A DNA stretch of 64,000 nt from JBGPQJ01 sp963829485 (GTDB taxonomy: Bacteria; Chloroflexota; Anaerolineae; Anaerolineales; Villigracilaceae), in assembly GCA_963829485.1 (NCBI GenBank), contig CAWHIK010000007.1, forward strand, positions 248,001 to 312,000, in the 5' to 3' direction. Both the position numbers and the translations under genes were made by a program. The notes beneath the pieces were generated by a model. That model was not told the DNA's origin, ran no database searches, and saw nothing but the letters and a program-made list of their open reading frames with translations. This document shows, one piece after another, positions 31,211 through 39,694 of this stretch. Every line of letters begins with the position of its first letter. The stretch's first letter is position 1.

Positions 31211-31556
31211 CTTTTTCCTTTGTCTGGCGGCCGGTCTGCTTTAACAGACTGGGCCTGGAAGACACTCTTCTGATGACTCCGCCGAAGTTTCCTGACAACA
31301 CCGGTGCGCCTTTACAGGCGGCACCTGCCCATTGCAACAAAAACGCCCGACTTGCTTCCATCGGGCAATCATTCGGAATAACCAAAACAATGTCCCTGAA
31401 TTGTAGGCTTCTTTTCAGAAGCTGGCGGAGTATATCATGGTTTTTGAAAAGTGGGTGGGGAAAAGCACCCGCCCACCTGCTTTCTTATTATGGTTTAATC
31501 AACGTGCCAGTTCACATCCGCGGGGCTCGCACGACCTGCAATTCATCGAGGAATGA
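31211..31556 (-). promoter_or_regulatory. Structured 5' leader region of deaD with terminator-like hairpin
   Basis: No gene is seen in these 346 bases. Reading the minus strand, a GC-rich hairpin GTGGGCGGG/CCCCACCCAC comes first, then a TATACT. A terminator-like hairpin GCCCGA(10)TCGGGC follows with TTTTTGTT (31336-31366). A hairpin GGTGCCGCC/GGCGCACC and a stem CCCAGTCTG/CAGACCGG then precede the ribosome-binding site. The terminator sits inside the presumed leader, which suggests attenuation. Confidence 0.45.
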
Positions 31557-32480
31557 TTGAACACAACACGCCACACCATCAAAGAGAAACCTGATTACAG
31601 GCTCCTGCAAACGCTATTAAGCACGGATTCCGACCATCCGCACATTCATCGGGTGGACATGCCGTATCGTCTCTCATCGACATGGCAGGAGAATGGCTGC
31701 GAACTGGGGATTTGGAAAAAAAGGGATGAGCTTTTGGCCTGGGCCGTCTTTCAACCCCCATGGTGGAATTTGGATTTTGTCATCCACCCCTCACAAGCCG
31801 GGTCGTCATTGGAAAAAGAAATTTTCGAATGGGGGAAAGAGCAGATGATGGCTTATGCAAAGCGGAGCGGAGAAGACTTCTATGGGTCAGTGGAGATCTT
31901 TGAAGATGCTCCCGGTGTGGAACGAACAATAGAGAACCTGTTGTCGCTTGGTTTCGAGAAGTTCGATTGGAGCATCCTGCGGTTCGAAAAGAACCTGCAA
32001 AAGGAAACGCAGCAACCGCAGCTTCCTGAAGGTTATTCAATTCGTCCCTTGCGAGGGAAGGCGGAAGTCGAAGCTTATGTCGAACTGCATCGGGCTGCGT
32101 TTGGGTCCGAGAAGATGACAACCGCCTGGCGAATGCGAGTGCTGGAGCATCCATTCTACCGGCCTGAAATCGACCTGGTCGTTGAAAGTCCGGAGAAGAA
32201 GCTGGTTGGTTTTTGCGTGTGCTGGCAGTGGCAGGGAGTTGGGCAGATCGAACCGCTGGGGGTTCATCCCGAGTATCAGGGCAAAGGACTGGGAAAGGCG
32301 TTGGAGCTCTCAGCCCATCTGGCGCTGAGAAATTCAGAGGTGCAGCGGATAGTCGTGGACCATGTCAGTGAAAATACTGAAGCCATAGCACTCTCATTAA
32401 AGACGGGGTTCAGACCAATCAACAACGCGGCGAGGTATTTTATCGAAATAAACCCTGACAGGGGTGACCAGGAAAGCTGA
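31557..32480 (+). CDS. GNAT-family N-acetyltransferase
   Basis: The protein starts at TTG 31557 after GAGG. An N-terminal GNAT-like half (about residues 1-140) is followed by a second, complete GNAT domain: YSIRPLRGKAEVEAYVELHR, and the acetyl-CoA loop LGVHPEYQGKGLGKALELSA, then NTEAIALSLKTGF. Double GNAT proteins of about 300 aa are common and their substrates varied. No neighbouring gene indicates one. Confidence 0.85.
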   Translation: MNTTRHTIKEKPDYRLLQTLLSTDSDHPHIHRVDMPYRLSSTWQENGCELGIWKKRDELLAWAVFQPPWWNLDFVIHPSQAGSSLEKEIFEWGKEQMMAYAKRSGEDFYGSVEIFEDAPGVERTIENLLSLGFEKFDWSILRFEKNLQKETQQPQLPEGYSIRPLRGKAEVEAYVELHRAAFGSEKMTTAWRMRVLEHPFYRPEIDLVVESPEKKLVGFCVCWQWQGVGQIEPLGVHPEYQGKGLGKALELSAHLALRNSEVQRIVVDHVSENTEAIALSLKTGFRPINNAARYFIEINPDRGDQES

Positions 32481-32560
32481 CCGGCATCAAACTAATCGCA
32501 GACAAAGAGCATTTTATTGTGGTTTAATACATATAGACAACCAAACCACGGAGGGACGAC

Positions 32561-32791
32561 ATGCCACCCATCATAAAACTCAAAGGCGCCAACATGGACA
32601 TCGACCTGGCAACTCCCGCAGGCTCGATCACCTGGCAGCAGGACGGATGTCCGTGGAACGAAGCCGATGGGACAAAGGAACATCGCTGTGCGATGAAGAA
32701 CACCTCCATTTGCCCCTATTTCTGCGGCGTGGAATATCTCGACACGCTCTTATGCTGCTATCCAAACGAGAATCCTTTCATAGGAAGATAA
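32561..32791 (+). CDS. Small cysteine-rich protein of unknown function
   Basis: 76 residues. The second half holds six cysteines in the run CPWNEADGTKEHRCAMKN, then ICPYFCG and LLCCYPN, arranged like a small metal-binding or disulfide domain. GGAGG lies 7 bases before the ATG. Five bases separate it from the DUF5680-like gene, so they are likely co-transcribed. No family function is known to me. Confidence 0.65.
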   Translation: MPPIIKLKGANMDIDLATPAGSITWQQDGCPWNEADGTKEHRCAMKNTSICPYFCGVEYLDTLLCCYPNENPFIGR

Positions 32792-32795
32792 TCCG

Positions 32796-33263
32796 ATGGA
32801 CGCCTCCCTGTTGGATCAACTTCACACCTTTATCATCCGCGCCAAACAAACGACCTACGTGGGCGGCGGACGTAAGCTGCTCCCCTACCGTCTGGGCTCG
32901 CACGACCTCCAGTTTATTGAAGGAGATTGGGCATACCACGACAGCTATCTGGGCGAGAGCGACTTCATCGGAGAGGAGGCGGTGTATTACAAAGAAAAGG
33001 TCGTCTGGGCGATGAACTACTTCGGCCGGATCCTCGTCCCCGACAAGATCACATCCGCGGAAGCCGGCGTGATGATCAAGATCAGTCTCACCCGCATGTA
33101 TGCCGAGGGGCGCTTCCTGGGCGGGTTCGTGCACTCCGAGGGTGATATGACCTACGTCGATGCCAGCGAAGGCGACCTCACCCATTTCACAGGACGAGAA
33201 TACATCCGCAAGGGCGGAGATGTGGTCTATGAACTGGTTTACCACGGCGGGTTGGTAAACTAA
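32796..33263 (+). CDS. DUF5680-like protein
   Basis: 155 residues with RAKQTTYVGGGRKLLPYRLG, YHDSYLGESDFIGEEAVYY and LGGFVHSEGDMTYVD, the pattern I associate with the DUF5680 family of soluble proteins. Aromatic and acidic residues are concentrated in what looks like a ligand pocket. Its biochemical function is not established. The cysteine-rich gene directly upstream is probably part of the same transcript. Confidence 0.7.
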   Translation: MDASLLDQLHTFIIRAKQTTYVGGGRKLLPYRLGSHDLQFIEGDWAYHDSYLGESDFIGEEAVYYKEKVVWAMNYFGRILVPDKITSAEAGVMIKISLTRMYAEGRFLGGFVHSEGDMTYVDASEGDLTHFTGREYIRKGGDVVYELVYHGGLVN

Positions 33264-33343
33264 CATCAAAGTATTCGTCTTTTTGTGTGATAATAGCAAC
33301 AGATCACCAAACCACAATTAATTCCAAACAAAAGGATGCCGCC

Positions 33344-33484
33344 TTGGCCAAAGTAAACTACAAACACGAGAAGCGCCAGAAAGAACTGGAGAAGAAGAAG
33401 AAAAAGGACGAAAAGCTTCGACGCAAGCAGGAAAGAAAGAACACCACGACTGTGGAGAGCCTGGAAGCGCCGAAGGAATCCTAG
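33344..33484 (+). CDS. Small highly charged Lys-rich protein
   Basis: I choose the TTG start at 33344, seven bases after AAGGA, giving 46 residues. The sequence is almost all charged: KVNYKHEKRQKELEKKKKKD then EKLRRKQERKN. It is probably a single helix that may bind nucleic acid. A GTG start at 33287 would give 65 aa but lacks a ribosome-binding site. Similar small MAKVNYK-type proteins occur in other bacteria, to my knowledge without assigned function. Confidence 0.6.
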   Translation: MAKVNYKHEKRQKELEKKKKKDEKLRRKQERKNTTTVESLEAPKES

Positions 33485-33562
33485 CGCAGGCAGTTTGGTA
33501 TAAAGATAAGGACAGCCGATCCCCCACGAGACTGCCTTTGCCTCGATGTTAAAGTTGTACCC

Positions 33563-33588
33563 AGAGCGGCCGATGCGCCGCTCTTTTA
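33563..33588 (+). terminator. Rho-independent terminator
   Basis: AGAGCGGC (33563-33570) pairs with GCCGCTCT (33577-33584), followed by TTTATTT. Confidence 0.8.
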
Positions 33589-33633
33589 TTTCCTCTATGT
33601 TTTCATGCTTCTTTGTGGTTAAATTCATTCACT

Positions 33634-36107
33634 ATGGACAGCAAGACTCTCAACGTCATCGAATATCACAAAGTGCTCGAACGCCTGGCCTCCCACTGCG
33701 ACTTCAGCGCGTCGCAGGCCTTGGCGCGCCAGCTTGAGCCGACGGCCAGTTTCGAACTGGCCCGCGCCCGCCAGCAGGAAACGACCGAAGCGCGCATGCT
33801 GCTCTCGCTGCACGACCTGACCATCGGCGGCGCGCACGACATCCGCCCCAAGGTGGACCTCGCCCGGCACGGAGGCGTGCTGGACGCGCCCGACATGCTC
33901 GACATCAAGTCCACGCTGATCTCCTGCCGCGAGCTCAAGAAAACCCTCGAGAAAATGGAACCGCAGTTCCCGCGCATCGGCGGGCTGGCGCTCAGCCTGC
34001 CCAACCCGGTCGGCATCGTCGACTCCATTTCGCGCACCATCTCGGACAAAGGCGAGGTGCTCGACTCGGCTTCCGTCAAGCTGGCCAGCCTGCGGCGCGA
34101 GATGCGCATTGCCCACGAACGGCTGATGAGCCGTCTGCAGAAGTACATCACCGACGGCAAGACCGTGCCGATGCTGCAGGATACGCTCATCACCCAGCGC
34201 GACGGGCGCTATGTCATCCCGCTGCGCGCCGAGTTCAAGGGGCAGTTCAAGTCCATCGTCCACGACCAGTCCTCGAGCGGCGCAACGCTGTTCGTCGAAC
34301 CGCTGGCCGTCGTCGAGATGAACAACACCTACCGCGAACTGCAGCTGGCCGAACGCGACGAGGTGCGCCGGGTGCTGGCGGAACTGTCCGCGCAGGTGGG
34401 CATCGCGGCCGGCGGAGATCATCTCCGGTGTCGAGGCGCTGGCCGAGCTGGACCTGGCCTTTGCCAAGGCCAAGTATGCCGAGGAGATCCACGCCAGCGA
34501 GCCGCTGCTGCATCCGCTGGACGGGGACAAGAAAAAACCAGTCAAAGGGAATCAAGCCAAAGGAAATGAAGAACCGGCGCAGACGCCCAATCCCGGCGCG
34601 GTCATCCGTCTGTTCCAGGCGCGGCATCCGCTGCTCGATCCGCACACGGTCGTGCCGCTGGATATCGACCTCGCGCCGGGCACCTTCGCGCTGGTCATCA
34701 CCGGGCCCAACACCGGCGGCAAGACGGTCACGCTCAAGACCGTCGGGCTGATGGCGGCCATGGCGCAGTCCGGGCTGCACATCCCGGTCCAGTCCGGCTC
34801 GGAGCTGTCGCTGTTCCACGACCTGCTACGCCGACATCGGCGACGAGCAGTCCATCGAGCAGTCGCTCAGCACCTTCTCGGGGCACATCACCAACATCAT
34901 CCGCATCCTCAAGGAGGCGGATAACCGCTCGCTGGTCATCCTCGACGAACTGGGCGCGGGCACCGACCCGCAGGAGGGCGCCGCGCTGGCGCGCGCGATC
35001 CTCAGCCATTTGCTGGCGCGCGGCGTGACGACCTTCGTCGCCACGCACTACCCCGAGCTGAAGACGTTCGCCCACAGCACGCCGGGCGTGGTCAATGCCT
35101 CGCTGGAATTCGACGTGAAGACCCTGCGCCCGACCTACAAGCTGACCATCGGTCTGCCGGGGCGCTCCAACGCGCTGGCCATCGCCACGCGGCTCGGGCT
35201 GCCCCAGGAGATCATCGCTGATGCGAGGAGTGAGATCAACCCGCTCGACCTGCGCGCCGACAAGATGCTGGACGACATCCGCCGCCAGCGCAACCAGACC
35301 AGCCGCGAACGTGAAAAAGCGGAGAAGGCCAAGCAGCGCGCGGACGCCACGCGGCTCGAACTGGAAAAACGGCTGGAGCAGATCGAAGATGAACGCCGGC
35401 AGGTGCTCGAAAAAGCCCGCGCGGAAGGCGAGCTGGAAGTGGCCATCCTGCAGCAGCAGATCGACACGCTGAAGGAACAGATGAAAAAAGCCCGCCAGCC
35501 GCTGGATGCCATCAAAGCCGTCGAGGAGCAGATGGAGGTACTGGAGGAAAAGGTCCAGAAGCCGACGGCGCGCCAATCCGTGCCCAAGCAGGTTTCTCCC
35601 GGCACGCTCAAGCTGGGCGAACGGGTTTTCCTGCGCACCATCAAGGCCGAGGGCGTGATCACATCCCTCAGTGAATCGGACGCCGAGGTGCAGGTGGGTG
35701 CCCTGCGGGTGCGCGCCAAGTTAAGCGACCTGGCGCGCCCGTCCGAGGAGCCGGAGGCCGGTCCGCCCAAGGAAACCGGCCGCAAGCGCAGGATCAAGCA
35801 GGCTGTCGCAAATCTAGAAGAGGGACCGTCCACTCACCTCAGCATCACCTCCGCTTCCCCCGGCATGGAGCTGGACCTGCGCGGGCAGAACTCCGAGGAC
35901 GCGCTGGCCATGCTCGACGATTATCTCGACCGGGCGTATCTTTCCGGGATGCCGTTCGTGCGCATCATCCACGGCAAAGGGACCGGCAAGCTGCGCGAGT
36001 CGGTGCGCGGGATGCTCAAGGACCATCCGCATGTCGCTTCGTTCGAGGAGGGACACCAAAGCGAGGGCGGCGCCGGCGTGACAGTGGCGAAGATCGTGAA
36101 GGATTAG
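33634..36107 (+). CDS. mutS2: MutS2: ribosome-collision/recombination-control ATPase with Smr domain (two frameshifts)
   Basis: MutS2 lacks the mismatch-recognition domains of MutS; it suppresses recombination and, in Bacillus, rescues collided ribosomes. Visible features are the N-terminal core (LNVIEYHKVLERLASHCDFS), Walker A ITGPNTGGKTVTLKTVGLM, ABC signature-like SLSTFSGHITNII and Walker B VILDELGAGTDPQEG. A long coiled coil spans about residues 520-640, and a C-terminal Smr nuclease domain has ELDLRGQ and IHGKGTGKLRE. Extra bases near 34413 and 34829 break the frame; repaired length is 823 aa. I choose ATG 33634 over an upstream in-frame ATG because it matches the family N-terminus. Confidence 0.92.
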
Positions 36108-36128
36108 CAAGTTTATAGGAATGCGAAC

Positions 36129-36996
36129 ATGAAAATCCACCTCGTTGACGGCACCTACGAATTATTCCGCGCTCACTTTGGCGCGCCGCCGAAGAAGGCT
36201 CCCGATGGCAGGGAGGTAGGCGCGACGCTCGGGCTCCTCCGCAGCCTGATGCTGCTGTTGTCCGACCCCGAAGTGACGCATGTCGCAGTCGCTTTTGATC
36301 ATGTCATCGAATCGTTTCGCAACAAGATGTACCCGGGCTACAAGACCGGCGCGGGCGTTGACCCGAATCTGCTGGCGCAATTTCCACTGGCCGAAAAGGC
36401 CGCCTCCGCGCTGGGGCTGGTCGTCTGGCCGATGGTCAAGTTCGAAGCGGACGACGCCATCGCCACAGCGGTCGCGCGCTTCAAGGTCAAATCTGTGCAG
36501 CAGATCGTCATTTGCTCGGTGGATAAAGACCTGACGCAATTGGTGGACGGCGACCGTGTGGTCTGCTGGGACCGGCGCCGCGAGATCATTCTGGATGAGC
36601 AGGGCGTGATCGGAAAATTTGGCGTCAGCCCCGAATCGATCCCCGATTATCTGGCGCTCGTCGGCAATTCGGCGGACGGGTATCCGGGCATCAAAGGCTG
36701 GGGAGCGGCATCAACAGCCACGGTGCTTTCGCGCTTCAAGCACATCGAGTCAATTCCCTCCGACCCGCAATCAACTCGGCCTGGGTCTCGGGCGCGCAAC
36801 GACTCTGCTCGAAAACCTGAAAAAGAATTACAGCGATGCCTTGTTGTTCAGGGAGTTGTCCACGCTTCGCAAGGATGTCCCGATCAAAGAGACTTTGAAG
36901 GATTTGCAGTGGCAGGGCGCCACTCCGCGTTTGAAGAAGTTGTGTCACGAGTTGGGGGATGAACGAATCCCTGAGCGGGTTTCACGCTGGCGGTAG
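36129..36996 (+). CDS. 5'-3' exonuclease / flap endonuclease-like protein (one frameshift)
   Basis: This stand-alone relative of the DNA polymerase I 5' nuclease has KIHLVDGTYELFRAHFG, GLLRSLMLLL, AVAFDHVIESFRN, KFEADDAIATAV and ICSVDKDLTQLVDG, the conserved acidic metal-binding set. The helix-hairpin-helix region LVGNSADGYPGIKGWGAAST binds DNA. An indel near 36768 shifts the C-terminal about 70 residues into another frame (LLENLKKNYSDALLFRELST); repaired length is 288 aa. It follows mutS2 by 21 bases. Confidence 0.85.
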
Positions 36997-37063
36997 ATAA
37001 TTGCCTGCTCGCTGCTTCAGACTGCCGCAGCTGGAAAATTGTTTTTTTACAGGCATTAAGCCT

Positions 37064-37861
37064 TTAAACTCGCTCCAAATTAGCCAGGGTAAGCAGATCA
37101 AGGTCAAACCCTGGTTCAATAAATGGGCGTACATCGTCCACCACGCTATCCCAGTTTAATCGTTGTAACCGTTTTGCCACAACCCCTTTCCAGCTGGCGG
37201 GGGTCAGGATTTCACCTGTCCAATCCGTCTGCGCCAGAGCATTATTCAGCAGTACCAGGTTCGGCTCCGGCCATGCGGGGTCGCTCAGATACCAGAACAG
37301 GTCATAAACATCGCGGCCCTTGGTGTAAGCCCGCTGCAAAATGGCATGCAGTTTTCCGGAGAGCAGCGAAGCCTTGTCATGGTGTTGAAGCTGGAGCACG
37401 ACAAAACGGCGTACCACAGTTGTGGCGGTCCCGGCTCCTTTAGGCGGGTTGGTATCGACTTCGATCTTGACCGCCAGCGTCTCACTGCGCTGCGGGGAAA
37501 GCCCCAACTCAAATAATAATCCGGGAAAGCGGACAAACGCACTGTGCACCGCTTTTTGATCGCTCACCTTCAGTTCAACCGGATATCCTTCCGGCGTCAA
37601 CTCGGAGCGGATGGCTTGCAGATAGGCGCGAAAGTCATAGGTCGCAGGGTTGCCTTCCAGTGCAAAGTCAAGGTCTTCAGAATAACGGCCGTGGGAATAC
37701 AGGAATCGCAGCGCCGTCCCTCCATGAAACGCAAGCGGGATCATCGCTCCGGACCGCTGCAACGCAGCCAGAATCCGCGCCTGGAGGTATTCTCTCGCCA
37801 GGTTGCGGCCTTGCAGCGGAGAGGCGGAGTTACGTACCAGGTCAGCCAAATAATCTTTCAT
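37064..37861 (-). CDS. abiEii: AbiEii-type nucleotidyltransferase toxin
   Basis: This toxin component of an AbiE system acts as a nucleotidyltransferase (DUF1814) thought to modify tRNA and cause bacteriostasis or abortive infection. The core is IPLAFHGGTALRFLYSHGRY followed by SEDLDFAL, giving the GG-S/T...DxD pattern of the NTase fold. K in DKASLLSGKLHAILQR and D in KGRDVYDLFWYL fit conserved family positions. 265 aa. Its start overlaps the antitoxin stop by 4 bases (ATGA, 37858-37861), the usual toxin-antitoxin coupling. Confidence 0.9.
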   Translation of the reverse strand: MKDYLADLVRNSASPLQGRNLAREYLQARILAALQRSGAMIPLAFHGGTALRFLYSHGRYSEDLDFALEGNPATYDFRAYLQAIRSELTPEGYPVELKVSDQKAVHSAFVRFPGLLFELGLSPQRSETLAVKIEVDTNPPKGAGTATTVVRRFVVLQLQHHDKASLLSGKLHAILQRAYTKGRDVYDLFWYLSDPAWPEPNLVLLNNALAQTDWTGEILTPASWKGVVAKRLQRLNWDSVVDDVRPFIEPGFDLDLLTLANLERV

Positions 37862-38496
37862 AGATCCTCGTAATCGCGGGATTCGGTTTTAGCCAGAGCG
37901 GAAATGACTTCGACAGCCCTCCGCAGCTTTGGCTTGTTGACCGCTTCCGCTTGTTTCCGCAACTCATCCAGGTTGAGTCGATCCAGATTTTGCAGGCGCA
38001 GTTCCTGTAAATACTCTTTCGTTTCACCGTCGGGCTGCAGATAAACCAGGTCAAGCAGCGCTTTTTCAGGCGTGGCAACCAGCGCCTGCTGGCCGCTCAA
38101 GTCGATCATCCGGTATCCCTTGAACAGGTCCGGTTTAATGTGTCGAAATTCAAAGATTCCCAGGGGAGTACTTAATCGCTCGGGACGCCCGGCCGCAATG
38201 TTTACAGTGACATTCACAGTATCGGGGATGAGATCATAAAAAGCCAGAGCTGATTGCATGCTGACATAGGATGCCCGCTGCAGGCGATTTGCGATCACAA
38301 AGGGATGAGGCTTAACCCGTTGATAAGGCGGGGCGACCGCATAAAGCCCTCTTCGCAGCTGGTGGATGCGGCCGTTTTTTGTCCAACGGTTGAGTTGCAG
38401 CCGAACGCCATTGGGGTTGATGTTTCCCGCCAGAAGCAGGGATGTTTCAAAGACAGGCTCATCGCCGATGATCTCGAGTAGTCTCTCGAATTCCAT
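37858..38496 (-). CDS. abiEi: AbiEi-type antitoxin / transcriptional regulator
   Basis: 212 residues. The N-terminal winged helix (about residues 15-60: SLLLAGNINPNGVRLQLNRW then GRIHQLRRGLYAV) binds DNA, and the C-terminal AbiEi domain has HIKPDLFKGYRMIDLSGQQA and TPEKALLDLVYL. In characterised AbiE systems this protein represses its own operon through inverted repeats; a matching dyad overlaps this start codon (38496-38531). No Shine-Dalgarno sequence is visible, so translation may be leaderless. Confidence 0.9.
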   Translation of the reverse strand: MEFERLLEIIGDEPVFETSLLLAGNINPNGVRLQLNRWTKNGRIHQLRRGLYAVAPPYQRVKPHPFVIANRLQRASYVSMQSALAFYDLIPDTVNVTVNIAAGRPERLSTPLGIFEFRHIKPDLFKGYRMIDLSGQQALVATPEKALLDLVYLQPDGETKEYLQELRLQNLDRLNLDELRKQAEAVNKPKLRRAVEVISALAKTESRDYEDL

Positions 38497-38531
38497 TGCA
38501 ATATATTATCATATATGATATTTTAATGCAA
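38496..38531. promoter_or_regulatory. Dyad operator over the AbiE promoter/start
   Basis: A perfect 14-bp palindrome TATCATATATGATA (38507-38520) is flanked at equal 6-base distances by TTGCA (38496-38500) and TGCAA (38527-38531). The minus-strand TATGAT within it can serve as -10. It touches the antitoxin start codon, as expected for autoregulation. Confidence 0.7.
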
Positions 38532-38594
38532 CAGAATTTCATAAAGCGTTCTTTATTGAAAAACTTGTGGATTTGGCTAAAGGTGAGGCGGGGT

Positions 38595-39020
38595 CTACGG
38601 TTTAGACGCTGAAAAATCCACCGTCCGTACCTCAAATCCATAATAATGCCGCCAATACTCGTTCTCCGGCGTGAAGGTGTATCCTTCCAGCTCCGCCCAG
38701 ACGGTCACCATCTCGTCGCCGGGGATGAACATGAACTCGGAGCGGTAGGTCCCGTCCCTGCCGGTGACAGCAACGACTTCCCCCTCATAGGATGCAAAGC
38801 TGCGATAGATTTTCACCCCTTCGAGCGGCTGACCATCGAGGATCACAGTACCTTTGATCACAAGCCCCGGGTCGTCTGAATTAACCTGGTTAACCGTTTC
38901 CTCCGTGGGCGGCACCGTCGGCACAACGAGAGTCGGCCGGATTGGGGCAGTCCCTGCGCAGGCGGATAAAGCCAAAACGAAAATCAGGAAGATCGCCAAT
39001 CGTAAATACTTCATCCGCAC
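38595..39020 (-). CDS. Lipoprotein with carboxypeptidase-regulatory-like domain
   Basis: The signal peptide KYLRLAIFLIFVLALSAC ends at a lipobox cysteine, followed by a Pro/Thr linker. From about residue 50, VIKGTVILDGQPLEGVKIYR, GRDGTYRSEF and AELEGYTFTPENEYW match the beta-sandwich fold of CarboxypepD_reg/transthyretin-like domains, often used in surface binding. 141 aa. It lies upstream of the AbiE genes on the same strand; no functional link is evident. Confidence 0.75.
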   Translation of the reverse strand: MRMKYLRLAIFLIFVLALSACAGTAPIRPTLVVPTVPPTEETVNQVNSDDPGLVIKGTVILDGQPLEGVKIYRSFASYEGEVVAVTGRDGTYRSEFMFIPGDEMVTVWAELEGYTFTPENEYWRHYYGFEVRTVDFSASKP

Positions 39021-39068
39021 ATCTTACCATAACAAATCGACGATACAAATTCAAAGGTGGAGGCGACC

Positions 39069-39305
39069 ATGACTGAACGAATGACCATCCAGCTTCAGGA
39101 CGAAGGCGTGCTGATCCTGCCGCCCGAGCTGCGGTCCCGGCTTGGACTGAAAGCCGGCGACCTTCTGGATGTGAGCGAACTGGACGGCGCAATCATCATG
39201 TCCCCTCGCCGTGAAAAAGATCAGGCGGCACCCGACCCAATGGTGGACGATCCGCAATTCCAGAGTAAACTCAAGTCGATGCAGGAAATGCTGGAGAACC
39301 TGTAA
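39069..39305 (+). CDS. AbrB/MazE-like DNA-binding protein
   Basis: The ATG at 39069 is preceded by GGAGG at 5 bases, giving 78 aa. The N-terminal swapped-hairpin motif is visible as MTIQLQDEGVLILPPELRSR then LGLKAGDLLDVSELDG. A C-terminal helix (QFQSKLKSMQEMLENL) follows. Such proteins are transcription regulators or antitoxins. The partner could be the small gene 11 bases downstream, although that does not look like a known toxin. Confidence 0.75.
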   Translation: MTERMTIQLQDEGVLILPPELRSRLGLKAGDLLDVSELDGAIIMSPRREKDQAAPDPMVDDPQFQSKLKSMQEMLENL

Positions 39306-39316
39306 GGAGCGCGGAC

Positions 39317-39560
39317 ATGTCCCTTGACGATGCCATCGCGGATATGAAGAATAAGATCCTGGCAGTCAGCCCGGGCGCGGAGATCAAGGTGGTAAAGATG
39401 TCCGACGAGGAAGCCCGGCTTTCAGTGCTCGCCCCGAGCCAGCGATGTGGATGCCATAAAGTCCGCCACTCTGCAGCCGGCAATGGATTTCCTCAACAAG
39501 GACGGTTTCGACATCCAGGTCTTTGCCTACGACAAAGATGCGCCGCCGTTGAAAGGATGA
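39317..39560 (+). CDS. Small protein paired with the AbrB-like gene (one frameshift)
   Basis: 80 residues after removing one extra C near 39440: SLDDAIADMKNKILAVSPGA, EEARLSVLAPSSDVDAIKSA, and a C-terminal FLNKDGFDIQVFAYDKDAPP. It is a compact alpha-beta protein. I do not recognise the family. RBS AAGGAG precedes the ATG. It could be a toxin-like partner of the AbrB-like protein, but no catalytic signature supports that. Confidence 0.6.
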
Positions 39561-39620
39561 AAACCTATAATTTGCCCTCACCCCATCCACCGCGGCATTG
39601 AGGGATGGGAATTTAAAATA

Positions 39621-39657
39621 GCGATTGGGAGAGCGGCAAAGCCGCTCTCCCAATCGC
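39621..39657. terminator. Bidirectional terminator, 17-bp perfect stem
   Basis: GCGATTGGGAGAGCGGC (39621-39637) pairs perfectly with 39641-39657 around AAA. ATATTTTATT follows on the plus side. It separates convergent genes. Confidence 0.85.
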
Positions 39658-39694
39658 ATATTTTATTGCTCATGTTTTGTGGAGCCAGTAACCT

